64,000 nt of DNA from Geomonas oryzae (GCF_004117875.1 NZ_RAHW01000007.1:1-64000); one strand, 5' to 3'; positions 17,945-26,763 are shown, counted from the stretch's first letter. Notes: generated by a model from the sequence alone, not told the origin. Translations and numbers: made by a program.

Positions 17945-18589
17945 CTAGCGCTCCTTGAAGGCGCCGGCGAAGTCCATGACGCAGACGGTGCGGTACACCG
18001 GATGCGGCCCGCATGCGGCGCCCGCCGTGGCGAAGGCGCGGTTGAAGATGTTTTTGCGGTGTCCCCGGTTCGGGACCCCGTCGTCTATGATGAGCCCCAT
18101 CACCACCATGCGTGCGGTGTCGGGGCCGTAGCTTATGTTCTCCCCAATGGTCGAGGTCCAGGAACCGTGCCCCTCGATCCTCCCCTTTAGTCCTCCCGCT
18201 TCCCCGTGCCCCGTCTCACCCGACTCGGTCTGCACCCGCACCAGGTCGGCTGCGGCCTCGGCAAGCCCGGACGACCAGGAAAGCGCCGGCACCGGGCGCT
18301 GCCGCGCTAAATAACGCAGCGCCTCGTCCAGGGCCTTCGTCCCCTCCGAGGTCATCACCATGTTGTAGGTCCCCGGCACCCGGTACGCCTTCCCGACGAA
18401 ACTCTTCCGGAACTCCCGTATGTAGTTCGCGTAGCGCTGCGGAGCGGTGCGCGCGAGGTTGGTCTCGGCGAGCACCTGACGCGCGAGGTCCGCTTCTCCC
18501 GCCTGCGCGCCGAAAGCGACGCCGCCTCCGACCGGGAAAATTGCGGTCATGCAAAAAAGGAAGATGACACCCTGCAGTATCCTTCTCAT
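17945..18589 (-). CDS. Exported CAP/SCP-domain protein
   Basis: This 214-aa protein has a signal peptide (about 1-27, GVAFGA). It shows the CAP fold motifs: ETNLARTAP, SSGLAEAAAD, a GHGEAGG and GENISYG region, and NRGHRKNIFN near the C-terminus with the conserved His. The biochemical role of bacterial CAP proteins is mostly unknown. It overlaps the upstream small gene by 4 bp and converges on the LuxR gene with 5 bp between stops. Confidence 0.82.
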   Translation of the reverse strand: MRRILQGVIFLFCMTAIFPVGGGVAFGAQAGEADLARQVLAETNLARTAPQRYANYIREFRKSFVGKAYRVPGTYNMVMTSEGTKALDEALRYLARQRPVPALSWSSGLAEAAADLVRVQTESGETGHGEAGGLKGRIEGHGSWTSTIGENISYGPDTARMVVMGLIIDDGVPNRGHRKNIFNRAFATAGAACGPHPVYRTVCVMDFAGAFKER

Positions 18590-18864
18590 CGTCTTTTCCC
18601 CTCCAAAAGCGCGAGTCTCTCCTCGAAAACCTTCAGGGCATCGGCGAGGGTCGCCTCGATGTCGTCGCCGTAGACGGTGAAGTAGAGGTAGTCCCCGGAG
18701 TAGTGGTGCCAGTTCAGGTCCTCGACGAGGAGCGGCTCCAGGTAGCGCTCCATCTTCTCGTACGGGTAAAACGGATCGCCGTTGGGCCAGGTGCGCCTGA
18801 GTTTCTCCGCCTGCACCTCGGTAAGCGGGATGCGGTAGCGCACCGAAACGACCTCAGCCTTCAT
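18586..18864 (-). CDS. Small conserved hypothetical protein
   Basis: This 92-aa acidic protein has no signal and is rich in Tyr/Trp (NWHHYSGDYLYFTVYGDD). I recognise no family. It is translationally coupled to the CAP-domain gene through an ATGA overlap. A 12-bp palindrome GCCGATATCGGC lies 28 bp upstream at 18892-18903. Confidence 0.65.
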   Translation of the reverse strand: MKAEVVSVRYRIPLTEVQAEKLRRTWPNGDPFYPYEKMERYLEPLLVEDLNWHHYSGDYLYFTVYGDDIEATLADALKVFEERLALLEGKRR

Positions 18865-18891
18865 GATCTCCCCTCCCCTGCCCTCACATTA

Positions 18892-18903
18892 GCCGATATC
18901 GGC
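18892..18903. promoter_or_regulatory. 12-bp palindrome upstream of the small-protein/CAP operon
   Basis: GCCGATATCGGC is a perfect palindrome in the 142-bp gap above the operon. It could be an operator; nothing else in the sequence supports this. Confidence 0.25.
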
Positions 18904-18951
18904 CAGCCAAAGGATAAGACAGACCGTCCAGCTTGGCAAGGGTCCACGAAA

Positions 18952-18983
18952 AACGCCCCCCTTGGCGGACCAAGGGGGGCGTT
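18952..18983 (-). terminator. Rho-independent terminator of the amino-acid transporter operon
   Basis: A perfect 14-bp stem (18952-18965 with 18970-18983, loop CGGA) is followed on the minus strand by TTTTTCG. It lies 24 bp below the last permease stop codon. Confidence 0.85.
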
Positions 18984-19006
18984 CGGAAACGTTGCGGCAA
19001 AGAGGA

Positions 19007-19708
19007 CTAGATCGACTTTCTCCAGGCGAGCCTTCCCTCGAGCCAGCGCGAGAAGCTGGTGAAGGCGAAGCAGAGCACGAAGTAGACCGCGGCGATGAAG
19101 ATGAAGATCTCGGTCGGATACGCCATGGTGCGGTTGTTGATCTGGGTGCCGACGTGGGTGAGCTCGGAGACCCCGACGATGAAGGCGAGCGAAGTGTCCT
19201 TGATGAGCGAGACGAACTGGTTCACGAAGGACGGGATCATATTCCTCAACCCCTGCGGCAGGATGATGTAGAGCATCGCCTGCCAGGGCTTGAGCCCCGT
19301 GGAGATGGCCGCCTCGGTCTGCCCCTTCGGTATCCCCTGGATGCCGGCGCGCACGATCTGCGACATGTAGGCCGAGGTGAAGATGGTGAGTCCCATGATG
19401 ACCGTGGTCGCCTCGGGCACCGTCTTGCCCATCAGGGCCGGGAGCAGGAAGTACATCCAGAAGATGACCATCAAAAGCGGGATGCCGCGCACCGCGTTGA
19501 TGAAGAGGTTCACCGGGTGCCGGATCCAGGCGTGGCGCGACAGGCTCAAAAGGCCCAAGATGAGTCCCCCGAAGAAGGAGAGGACGCAGGAGACCACCGC
19601 GAGGTACATGGTGAGCCCAAGCCCCCCGAGCGGGCCGTTGGGGTAGCGCCCGATCATGAAGTAGGTCAAGTTGTCGATGATTACCTGAAAGTTAAGTGCT
19701 TCTTCCAT
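19007..19708 (-). CDS. gltK: Polar amino-acid ABC transporter permease (GltK-like)
   Basis: This 233-aa membrane protein of the HisM/GlnP permease family has about five helices and the EAA-loop region (EAAISTGLKPWQAMLYIILPQGLR) that docks on the ATPase. It is the fourth and last gene of the transporter operon, 59 bp after the other permease. The two permeases should form a heterodimer. The substrate is probably glutamate/aspartate, judged from the binding protein. Confidence 0.88.
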   Translation of the reverse strand: MEEALNFQVIIDNLTYFMIGRYPNGPLGGLGLTMYLAVVSCVLSFFGGLILGLLSLSRHAWIRHPVNLFINAVRGIPLLMVIFWMYFLLPALMGKTVPEATTVIMGLTIFTSAYMSQIVRAGIQGIPKGQTEAAISTGLKPWQAMLYIILPQGLRNMIPSFVNQFVSLIKDTSLAFIVGVSELTHVGTQINNRTMAYPTEIFIFIAAVYFVLCFAFTSFSRWLEGRLAWRKSI

Positions 19709-19767
19709 TTATGTTCTCCATTTCCCGCAGGAAAATCTGCCGTTTTCGATCCCGAAGCGAGCGCGTC

Positions 19768-20472
19768 CTAGGCGCGGTGCGGGTTGAGCACCTTCTTGTT
19801 GTAGAGGTCCATGAGCGCCGTGATGACCACGGAGAGCGCCAGGTACACCACGGTGGCCGCGGTGAAGGCCTCGAACCCCTTGAAGGTGTAGCTTTCCACC
19901 TGGCGCGCCTGGTAGGTGAGTTCCATGACGCCGATGCTCATGGCGAGCGAGGAGTTCTTGGCGAGGTTCAGGAACTGGTTCACCAGGGGAGGCACGGTGA
20001 TGCGCACGGCCTGCGGCAGGATGATGTACTGCATGGAGCGCAGATAGGAGAACCCGGCGCTTCTCGCCGCCTCCATCTGCTCCTTGGGAATGGAGAGGAT
20101 GCCGGACCGGATGTCCTCGGCGATGAAGGCCGAGGTGTAGATGGTGAGCGCGATGGCTGCCGCCGCGAACTCGAAGTTCGTGCTGTTCAGCCAGTCGTTC
20201 ACCACCGCCGGAAGCACCTTATAGGAGCCGAAGTACCAGAAGAAGATCTGGACCAGAAGCGGCGTGTTCCGGAAGAACTCGAGGTACGCGGTGGCGATCC
20301 AGCGCACGGGACGGAAGTGGCTCATCCTTAAGACCGCGATGATCAGCCCCAGGATGAAGGCGCAGACGATACCGACGGCGGAGAGCTCCAGGGTGACCTT
20401 GAGCCCGGATACCAGCCATTCGAAATACTTGCCGGAAGTGACGATGGACCAGTCAAATGAGTACTTTAGCAC
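19768..20472 (-). CDS. gltJ: Polar amino-acid ABC transporter permease (GltJ-like)
   Basis: This 234-aa HisQ/GlnP-family permease has about five helices and the EAA-type loop EAARSAGFSYLRSMQYI. It shows clear likeness to its downstream partner gene in the central part. It is separated from the binding-protein gene by a 175-bp gap containing a long stem-loop, which should lower permease expression relative to the binding protein. Confidence 0.88.
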   Translation of the reverse strand: MLKYSFDWSIVTSGKYFEWLVSGLKVTLELSAVGIVCAFILGLIIAVLRMSHFRPVRWIATAYLEFFRNTPLLVQIFFWYFGSYKVLPAVVNDWLNSTNFEFAAAAIALTIYTSAFIAEDIRSGILSIPKEQMEAARSAGFSYLRSMQYIILPQAVRITVPPLVNQFLNLAKNSSLAMSIGVMELTYQARQVESYTFKGFEAFTAATVVYLALSVVITALMDLYNKKVLNPHRA

Positions 20473-20585
20473 GTAAAACCCCTTGAAGGCAGGTTGCGGT
20501 TAAGGTCAAGTTGAGAGAAAGGCTGACAACTAAATCCCCTTCTCTCGACTAAAGCTCAGCGACAACCTGGTTTACTGTTAAACGA

Positions 20586-20649
20586 CAGGTCAAGGTTGAG
20601 AGCCGTGTGATTTTTCTCGACCCCGACCTCAACCTTGACCTGTTTTTTT
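20586..20649. terminator. 15-bp stem-loop between binding-protein and permease genes
   Basis: CAGGTCAAGGTTGAG (20586-20600) and its exact complement (20628-20642) enclose a 27-base loop. Seven T residues follow on the plus strand, so it is a canonical terminator there. On the minus strand, the operon direction, it lacks a strong T-run and more likely acts as a partial terminator or mRNA 3' stabiliser. Part of the hairpin motif (GTCAAGTTGAG) recurs near 20507. Confidence 0.65.
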
Positions 20650-21472
20650 ACTTGTCAGCCACGATCTTGAAGGTTCTCTTCAGCGCGAACGGGGTCCCTT
20701 TGCCGAACCACTTCTCGAAGATGCGCTTCGCTTCGCCGCTCTTCTCCATCTCGAGGATGGTCTTGTTCACGAAGGCGATGAATTTGGCGTCTTCCTTCCT
20801 CATGCCGAGGCCGTACGGCTCGTTGGAGATCTGGACGTTCGGGATCTCGAACTTCGCCTTGTTCGGGGCCTTGGCGAGGATGCCGGCCAGGATCGCCTCG
20901 TCGGTGGTCACCGCGGCGACCTTGCCCTGCTGCAGCGCGAGGAACGCCTGCGGATAGTCGTCGAAGGAGAGCACGGTGGCGGTCGGGATGGCGGTCTTCA
21001 CGTTCTGCTCGGAGGTGGAACCTTTGGCGGTGCCGATCTTCTTGCCCGCGAGGTCCTTCAGGCTCTTGACCTTACCCTTCACGGTGATGAACTTCTGGCC
21101 GGTGGCGAAGTAGGTGTGGCTGAAGCCTATCTGCTTCGCGCGCTCCGGGTTCTTGGTCATGGTGGCGGCGATGATGTCGATGTTCCCTTCCATGAGTTGC
21201 GGCATGCGGGAAGCGGAGGTTACCGGCTTCAGCTCGACCTTGACGCCCAGCTTCTTGGCGATCGCCTTCACGAAGTCCACGTCGTAACCTACGATCTCGC
21301 GGCTTTTCTCATCGACATAACCAAAAGGAGGGAGGGAATCCTTAACGCCCGCCACGAGAACGCCTTTCTTCTTTACCTCGGCGAGGGTGTCGGCCGGAGC
21401 CGCGGCGATCGCCTTTCCGAAAGTCCCCATGAGCGCAGCCAGACCAATAACAACAGCAGCCAATCTTTTCAC
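20648..21472 (-). CDS. gltI: Amino-acid ABC transporter substrate-binding protein
   Basis: This 274-aa family-3 solute-binding protein has a signal peptide (1-24, KAIAA). Family motifs include GYDVDFVKAIAKKLG, NIDIIAATMT and FSHTYFATGQKFI, which resemble glutamate/aspartate-binding GltI more than glutamine- or histidine-binding proteins. It is in one operon with the ATPase (66 bp upstream) and the two permeases. Substrate specificity is an inference. Confidence 0.88.
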   Translation of the reverse strand: MKRLAAVVIGLAALMGTFGKAIAAAPADTLAEVKKKGVLVAGVKDSLPPFGYVDEKSREIVGYDVDFVKAIAKKLGVKVELKPVTSASRMPQLMEGNIDIIAATMTKNPERAKQIGFSHTYFATGQKFITVKGKVKSLKDLAGKKIGTAKGSTSEQNVKTAIPTATVLSFDDYPQAFLALQQGKVAAVTTDEAILAGILAKAPNKAKFEIPNVQISNEPYGLGMRKEDAKFIAFVNKTILEMEKSGEAKRIFEKWFGKGTPFALKRTFKIVADK

Positions 21473-21538
21473 AGTGAATCTCCTTTTGATGTTCGGTATT
21501 TAACAAGCGCCTCCGGCAGGTCCGAAGACAGGCAAGTT

Positions 21539-22273
21539 CTAGTGCATCGGCGACAGCAGCTGCTTCAAGAACTGCTTGGCGCGGTCGTGCTGCGGGTTGC
21601 GGAAGAATTCTTCCGGCTGGGCCTCCTCGAGGATCACGCCGTGGTCCATGAAGACGACGCGGTCGGAGACCTCGCGGGCAAAGCCCATCTCGTGGGTCAC
21701 ACAGACCATGGTCATGCCGGAAGATGCCAGGTCCTGCATGACGGAGAGCACCTCCCCGATCATCTCGGGGTCGAGGGCGGAGGTCGGTTCGTCGAAGAGC
21801 ATGATGCGCGGCTTCATGGCGAGCGCGCGTGCGATGGCGACGCGCTGCTGCTGACCGCCGGAGAGCTGGGTCGGGTAGGCGTCGCGTTTCACGGCGAGAC
21901 CAACGCGCTCGAGAAGCTCCATCGCCTGCTCCTGTGCTTCCTTCTTCGAACTCTTACGGATCTTGATCGGAGCCAGCGTGATGTTGTCGATCACCGAGAG
22001 GTGCGGGTAGAGGTTGAACTGCTGGAACACGAAGCCGACCTCGGCGCGCAGCTTGTTGATATCGGTCTTCTTGCTCCTGAGGTCCATGCCGTCAACGATG
22101 AGGCCTCCCTCCTGGATGGGTTCCAGCTGGTTGATGGTGCGGATCAGGGTGGATTTGCCGGACCCCGACGGACCGCAGACAACGACCACCTCCCCCTGCT
22201 TGACGTGGAGGTCAATCCCGTTGAGCACGTGAAGCTTTTTGAACCACTTGTGGACCCCTTCAAACTTGATCAT
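21539..22273 (-). CDS. glnQ: Amino-acid ABC transporter ATP-binding protein (GltL/GlnQ-like)
   Basis: This 244-aa ATPase has Walker [11 protein letters not shown]-loop [11 protein letters not shown], signature LSGGQQQR, Walker [15 protein letters not shown] and the THEMGFAR H-loop typical of polar amino-acid importers. A GGAG lies eight bases before the ATG. It is the first gene of the operon and has a sigma54 promoter about 145 bp upstream. Confidence 0.92.
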   Translation of the reverse strand: MIKFEGVHKWFKKLHVLNGIDLHVKQGEVVVVCGPSGSGKSTLIRTINQLEPIQEGGLIVDGMDLRSKKTDINKLRAEVGFVFQQFNLYPHLSVIDNITLAPIKIRKSSKKEAQEQAMELLERVGLAVKRDAYPTQLSGGQQQRVAIARALAMKPRIMLFDEPTSALDPEMIGEVLSVMQDLASSGMTMVCVTHEMGFAREVSDRVVFMDHGVILEEAQPEEFFRNPQHDRAKQFLKQLLSPMH

Positions 22274-22416
22274 CTGCTGCTCCTTTTCTATTTGTTGCCA
22301 ATCGAGTCAGTCGAAGCTGCTGCACAGGATATGGGCAGTTCCGCCTTTAACGCCCGGCGCGAACCACCGTTTCACCGCCGGCCTCGGCAGTATGCTAATG
22401 AAGCGACCTCATATAT

Positions 22417-22433
22417 AGCAAGGGGGGTGCCAA
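22417..22433 (-). promoter_or_regulatory. Sigma54 (-24/-12) promoter of the amino-acid transporter operon
   Basis: The minus strand reads TTGGCAC, five C, TTGCT, with GG and GC ten bases apart as in the RpoN consensus TGGCACG-N4-TTGCW. Transcription would start near 22405, about 130 bases before glnQ. A kinase/NtrC-type regulator pair lies just upstream. Confidence 0.85.
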
Positions 22434-22457
22434 CGCGGGCGTAAACGGCTAAGAACT

Positions 22458-22617
22458 CGGATTAATATCCGAATACAGGACTTTGAAACGTCGCATTAGA
22501 AACAAAGGGGTATAACCGTTAGCAGAAAGACGTTTCAGAGAAAAGGGAAAGGGACCAAGAAAGGGCGGTTTAGCAGGGGTATAACAATTCTCATAGAGTT
22601 AACAAAAGTTATACCCC
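22458..22617. promoter_or_regulatory. Enhancer-like repeats upstream of the sigma54 promoter
   Basis: Three copies of GGGGTATAAC occur: 22507-22516 and 22576-22585 direct, 22608-22617 inverted. The last two form a perfect inverted pair. The same stretch has an inverted repeat TGAAACGTC/GACGTTTCA (22484-22492, 22529-22537) and a palindrome CGGATTAATATCCG (22458-22471). Distances of roughly 40-200 bp from the promoter suit binding sites for an NtrC-type activator. Confidence 0.6.
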
Positions 22618-22782
22618 ATGCAGACGACGGTAAGGCGGGAGGTTCATACGGTGCCGCGGCGGCCCGGGAGGGGTTGCTGAAAAAGGAGGCAAAAACAGCG
22701 CTTGCCCCTCGGCAAGGGAGAACGACACGGGGAAGGACGCTGCCTGCAAGTTAGGCAGATCGGCCGCAGCACAACGCACAGG

Positions 22783-23049
22783 GGCCGGCGCCAGTCCCTC
22801 TCCCTCCGGGAGAGGGTGCCCGGAGGGAGGGTGAGGGCGTTGCCACGAAAAGACCAGATTGCAGCTGCCGGTGCCCTCACCCCGCCCCTCTCCCGGGGGG
22901 AGAGGGAGGATGGACCGTCAAAAGGAAGTAATGCCACGGCCGCCAAAAGGTTGGAGGGGGCGCGAAGCGGCTCGATCCGGCTTCCCCCCTCCCGACCGCC
23001 CCCCTCCGGGGGGAGGAGAATGTGCCCCTTGCGGGTAAAGAGACGGACG
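22783..23049. repeat. Cluster of GC-rich intergenic repeats
   Basis: Hairpins of the CCCTCTCCC/GGGAGAGGG type occur at 22796-22816 and 22886-22906, and a 40-bp C-run/G-run element at 22979-23018. An inverted, nearly identical copy of the last lies at 24726-24765. I see no gene between 22274 and 23107. Confidence 0.65.
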
Positions 23050-23116
23050 CGTCAATCGTCAATCGTCAATCGTCAATCGTCAATCGTCAATCGTCAATCG
23101 TCAATCGTCAATCGTC
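23050..23116. repeat. Tandem repeat, 7-bp unit CGTCAAT, nine copies
   Basis: Nine exact copies plus a partial one run into the 3' end of the downstream minus-strand regulator gene. The regulator's stop codon (23108-23110) falls inside the array, so changes in copy number would not alter the protein. Confidence 0.85.
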
Positions 23117-24556
23117 CTTATCCCTTCCGCTTCTTTGCAGCTTGAGCCGTTTGCTCAGCGCAGGCTGGGAAATGCCGAGCATGCGGGAGGCCATGCTCTG
23201 GTTGTTGTCGGCGCGTCGCATCGCTTCGATCACCAGCTGTTCAACCGCGGAACTGAGCGTGGGGATCTCACACAGGGAGGCGAAGACGTTTTGTTCACCG
23301 CTCACGGCACCACGATCCGGCACCGTCGTCTCACCATGCTCCCCCCCTTTCACCTCCATCGCCTGCCTGAAGCTGTTCATCGAAAGCATGCGCGAGGAGT
23401 GGACGCTCATCGCGTCAAAGACCATGGAGCGCAATTCGCGCAGGTTGCCCGGGAAACCGTAGTTGGCGAGGAGGGTCAGAAGTTCCTTCGGGTAGCTCGG
23501 CACCTTCTTCCCGAAGACCTCCGCACTTTCCTTCAGGAAGTGATCGAGCAAAAGCGGGATGTCGTCCTTTCGCTCGCGCAAAGGGGGTATGTGCACGTGG
23601 TGCGCCCGCAGACGGAAATAGAGGTCCTTACGGAAGCTTCCCGCGTCCTTTTTCCGCGAGAGGTCGTGGTGCGTAGCCACCACGATGCGGGCACGCAGCT
23701 GCTTGGGCTGGTCGCTCCCAAGCGGGTAGTACTCCCCCTCCTGCAAGAGCCTCAGGAGCTTCACCTGGCAGGCAAGCGAGAGGTCGCCGATCTCGTCGAG
23801 GAAAAGGGTCCCCTCGGCGGCCTGCTCCACCATGCCGCTGCGGCTCTCGTCGGCGCCGGTGAAGGCCCCTTTCTTGTGCCCGAAAAGCGTGTCGGTGAAT
23901 ACGTTGTCCTCGAGCCCGGCCACGTTCACCGGGACGAGCGGCCCGTCGCCGCGGCTCAAGGTGTGCACGGCGCGTGCGATGAGCTCCTTTCCGACGCCGC
24001 TCTCGCCGGTGATCAGGATCGGCTGCGTGCTCTTCGCGACCGCCTCGATGTATTGGAAGATGGAGCGCATCGCCTTGTTGTTCGTCACAAGCGGCGCGAA
24101 CGCCTCGGGGCACTCGAGCCGGTCGTTCAAAAAGCGGCGCCGCATCTCCTTGTTTTCCAGCTGCAGCTCCTGCATCCGGATCGCGCGCCGCACCGAGTCG
24201 AGGATCCGGTCCTCCTCGTCGGTCTTCACGAGGTAGTCGAAGGCGCCGAGCCTCATGCAGGAAACCGCCGTCTCGATCTGGTTCAGACCGGAGAGGATGA
24301 CCACTGTCACCTCGGGGTGTTCCTCGGCGATGCGCGCCAGGAGCTCCTGCCCCGAGAGGTACGGCATGGTGAGGTCGAGGAGCACGAGGCCGATGTGCCC
24401 CTTGTCCAGCACCCCCATCACCTCGCGGCTGTCGGTGAGCGTCATGATGTTGCTGATCGCCCCCGGCCCCTCCAGGGTCATGCGCAGGCTGCGCAGCCAC
24501 GGCGCCTCATCGTCAACTAAAAGCACGCCGAAGGCCGGATAAAGTGCTTCGCTCAT
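23108..24556 (-). CDS. NtrC-family sigma54-dependent response regulator
   Basis: This 482-aa protein has a receiver with Asp61, an AAA+ domain with Walker A GESGVGKE, the sigma54-contact loop GAFTGAD, Walker B LFLDEIGD, and a C-terminal Fis-type helix-turn-helix (NQSMASRMLGISQPALSKRL). I start it at ATG 24556 (AGGAG seven bases upstream); the open frame continues to 24859 through repeat DNA. It pairs with the upstream kinase and probably activates the sigma54 promoter at 22417-22433 for amino-acid uptake. Confidence 0.9.
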   Translation of the reverse strand: MSEALYPAFGVLLVDDEAPWLRSLRMTLEGPGAISNIMTLTDSREVMGVLDKGHIGLVLLDLTMPYLSGQELLARIAEEHPEVTVVILSGLNQIETAVSCMRLGAFDYLVKTDEEDRILDSVRRAIRMQELQLENKEMRRRFLNDRLECPEAFAPLVTNNKAMRSIFQYIEAVAKSTQPILITGESGVGKELIARAVHTLSRGDGPLVPVNVAGLEDNVFTDTLFGHKKGAFTGADESRSGMVEQAAEGTLFLDEIGDLSLACQVKLLRLLQEGEYYPLGSDQPKQLRARIVVATHHDLSRKKDAGSFRKDLYFRLRAHHVHIPPLRERKDDIPLLLDHFLKESAEVFGKKVPSYPKELLTLLANYGFPGNLRELRSMVFDAMSVHSSRMLSMNSFRQAMEVKGGEHGETTVPDRGAVSGEQNVFASLCEIPTLSSAVEQLVIEAMRRADNNQSMASRMLGISQPALSKRLKLQRSGRDKDD

Positions 24557-24582
24557 TGCAACTCCTCGCGGAAAGAAATCGT

Positions 24583-24835
24583 TCCCACGCTCCAGCGTGG
24601 GAATGCAATCGGGAGACGCTCCCGCGTCTCGTACTGCGGACGCTGGAGCGTCCGGGGCTTTCGTTCCCACGGTGGACCGTAGGAACGATGCCCCACTGCA
24701 GATCCGGCTGGACCGTGCATAGGAGCCCCTCCCCCCGGAGGGGGGAGGATGGGAGGGGGGAAGCCCGACAAGACGCTGCGCGCCCCCTCCCAGCCCTCCC
24801 CCTCCAGGGGAGGGGACGTTTGCATCCGACGCGCT
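24583..24835. repeat. GC-rich intergenic repeats between kinase and regulator
   Basis: Nested palindromes of the TTCCCACGCTCCAGCGTGGG type (24583-24605) and GACGCTGGAGCGTC occur at 24650-24664. They are followed by C-run/G-run elements (24726-24815). The part at 24726-24765 is an inverted near-copy of 22979-23018. No gene is visible in 24557-24858. Confidence 0.65.
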
Positions 24836-24858
24836 AAAGGCTAGCGGGAAGTCCGCCA

Positions 24859-26763
24859 TTACCCCTCGCCCCGTCCCCTAAGCGCCGGCAGCTCCATGGT
24901 CACCGTGGTGCCGAAGCCCGGCTGCGAGTCGAAGATCAGCGTCCCGCCGTGCTGCTTCACGATCCCCGCCGAGATGGAGAGGCCGAGCCCGCACCCCCCT
25001 TCCTCGCGCTTGGTGGTGAAGAAGGGATCGGTAAGCCGCGCCAGGTGCTCCGGCTCCACCCCCCTCCCCTCGTCCCGCACGCTCAAGAGCACGAGGTCGC
25101 GGAAACGGTCGTGCCTCGTGGCGACGTGGACGCTCTTGCCGCTCCCTTGAAGCGACTGGCTCGCGTTCAAAAGCAGATTCACGATCACCTGCTCGATGCG
25201 CTGGCTGTTCCCTTTCACCGGCGGCAGCGCGTCGGAGAGGTTCACGACGATGTCGTGCGCGCTCTTCACCACGGTGTTCTCCACCAGCCGCAACGCCGCC
25301 TGGGCACACTGGTTCAGATCCACAAGCTCGGTGAGATCGGCGCTGTCGCGGCGCGCGAAATCCTTCAGCTCGGTGACGATACGCTTGATCCTCTTCGCCG
25401 CGTCCTGCGTCTCCGACAGCATGTGCGGCAACTCTTCGCGCAGCCGGTCGTAGCTGTGCCGCCCGAGCTTGAAGTCGCCGTGCCGCTCGCGGTATTCGTC
25501 GAGGATCGGCTGCGAGCCGCGGAACACCTCCTCGAACCGGGGAAGGTTCAACAGGATCAGGCCGTTCGGGTTGTTGATCTCGTGGGCGACCCCGGCGACC
25601 AGCACGCCCAGCGAGGCCATCTTGTCCGCCTGCACCAGTTGGTCCTGGTGCATCCTCAGTTTCTCCAGGGCCGCCTGCTTCTCGGCCACCTCGCGCGCGA
25701 GCTCCTCGGTGCGCTGCGCCACCTTCTTCTGCAGGGTCCGCGACCAGACCACGGTCCCCAAAAGGATGATGAGAAGCGGCGCCGCGACGAGGGTCACGTA
25801 GCGCACCACGCGCGCCCACGACACCGGCTGCGACTCCATAACGCCGAGCCACTTGTTGTGGATCTCCTGGAACTGTCCGGAGCGCTTCAGGATGGCTAGC
25901 CCCTCGTTGAAGCGGGCGAGCACCTCGGCGTTTCCCTTCTTCACCGCGTAGCCGTAGGCCTGGGTCATGATCGGCTCGGCCACCGGGATGATCCTCTTCA
26001 GCCCCAGTTCCTTCTCCAGGTACATGCCGGTCAGCCGCGAGACGAGCGCACAGTCCCCCCGCCCCTGGTTCAAAAGTCTCAGCGCCTCGGCAAGGGTGTC
26101 GGTCAGGATGAGCTTCGAGGTGGGGGCGTAACTCGTCATGAAATCATGCATGATGCTGTTCTTCATCACGATGACCTCTTTGCCGCGCACGTCCTCGATC
26201 GACCTGATCTTCCGGCTGTCACGCCTGATCCAGATGGACTGGAACAAAAGCGCGTGAGGCGTGGAGAAGTCCACCTCGTTCGTGCGCTCCTGAGAGAAGG
26301 CCATTCCCTGCAGGATGTCGACGTCCCCACGGTCCAGGGCACGGCGCATGCCGTCCCAGGGCCCCAGGGTGATCTCCACCTTGAAACCCATCACCTCGGC
26401 GATGGCCTTGGTCAATTCCACGTTGAAGCCGGTCGGCTTCCCTTCGTGATCGACAAACTCGTAGGGGGGGTAGTTGTAATCGCCGCCGACTACGACCACG
26501 CCCTTGCCTCCCCCACCGGGTCCCGCAGTGTCGGCGTGCAGCGCGGGGGCGAAACCGAGCAGCAGGAAGAGCAGCGAAGCCCAGATGGCCACGACTGCGC
26601 CGGGGCGCTTCGCACCGCCTGTGGAGGGCTTTTCCCTATGGAAGGTAAAAAAAGGCAAGGACAGGGCACCTTTACTGGGGATTAACCGGAGCGGACAATG
26701 GGAAATTAATGACATAGACCGGGCAGCGCTGTCAATCGACTTCGCCTGAAACACTGCCGGCAA
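24859..26763 (-). CDS. Sensor histidine kinase with solute-binding-protein sensor domain
   Basis: Up to 634 aa. The start is uncertain: 26763 is a TTG with GGAGG too close, and in-frame GTG 26754, ATG 26715 and TTG 26658 are alternatives. A hydrophobic signal (FLLLGFAPALHA) is followed by a family-3 solute-binding domain (GGDYNYPPYEF, DVDILQGMAFS), a membrane helix, a coiled coil, HisKA with His in GVAHEINNPN, and an ATPase with NLLLNASQ, DEGRGV and GLGLSI. It should sense a periplasmic amino acid and phosphorylate the adjacent regulator. Confidence 0.88.
   Translation of the reverse strand: MPAVFQAKSIDSAARSMSLISHCPLRLIPSKGALSLPFFTFHREKPSTGGAKRPGAVVAIWASLLFLLLGFAPALHADTAGPGGGGKGVVVVGGDYNYPPYEFVDHEGKPTGFNVELTKAIAEVMGFKVEITLGPWDGMRRALDRGDVDILQGMAFSQERTNEVDFSTPHALLFQSIWIRRDSRKIRSIEDVRGKEVIVMKNSIMHDFMTSYAPTSKLILTDTLAEALRLLNQGRGDCALVSRLTGMYLEKELGLKRIIPVAEPIMTQAYGYAVKKGNAEVLARFNEGLAILKRSGQFQEIHNKWLGVMESQPVSWARVVRYVTLVAAPLLIILLGTVVWSRTLQKKVAQRTEELAREVAEKQAALEKLRMHQDQLVQADKMASLGVLVAGVAHEINNPNGLILLNLPRFEEVFRGSQPILDEYRERHGDFKLGRHSYDRLREELPHMLSETQDAAKRIKRIVTELKDFARRDSADLTELVDLNQCAQAALRLVENTVVKSAHDIVVNLSDALPPVKGNSQRIEQVIVNLLLNASQSLQGSGKSVHVATRHDRFRDLVLLSVRDEGRGVEPEHLARLTDPFFTTKREEGGCGLGLSISAGIVKQHGGTLIFDSQPGFGTTVTMELPALRGRGEG

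Noticed and set aside
23050-23116. A possible CRISPR array
   Set aside because: The unit is a 7-bp head-to-tail tandem repeat without spacers.
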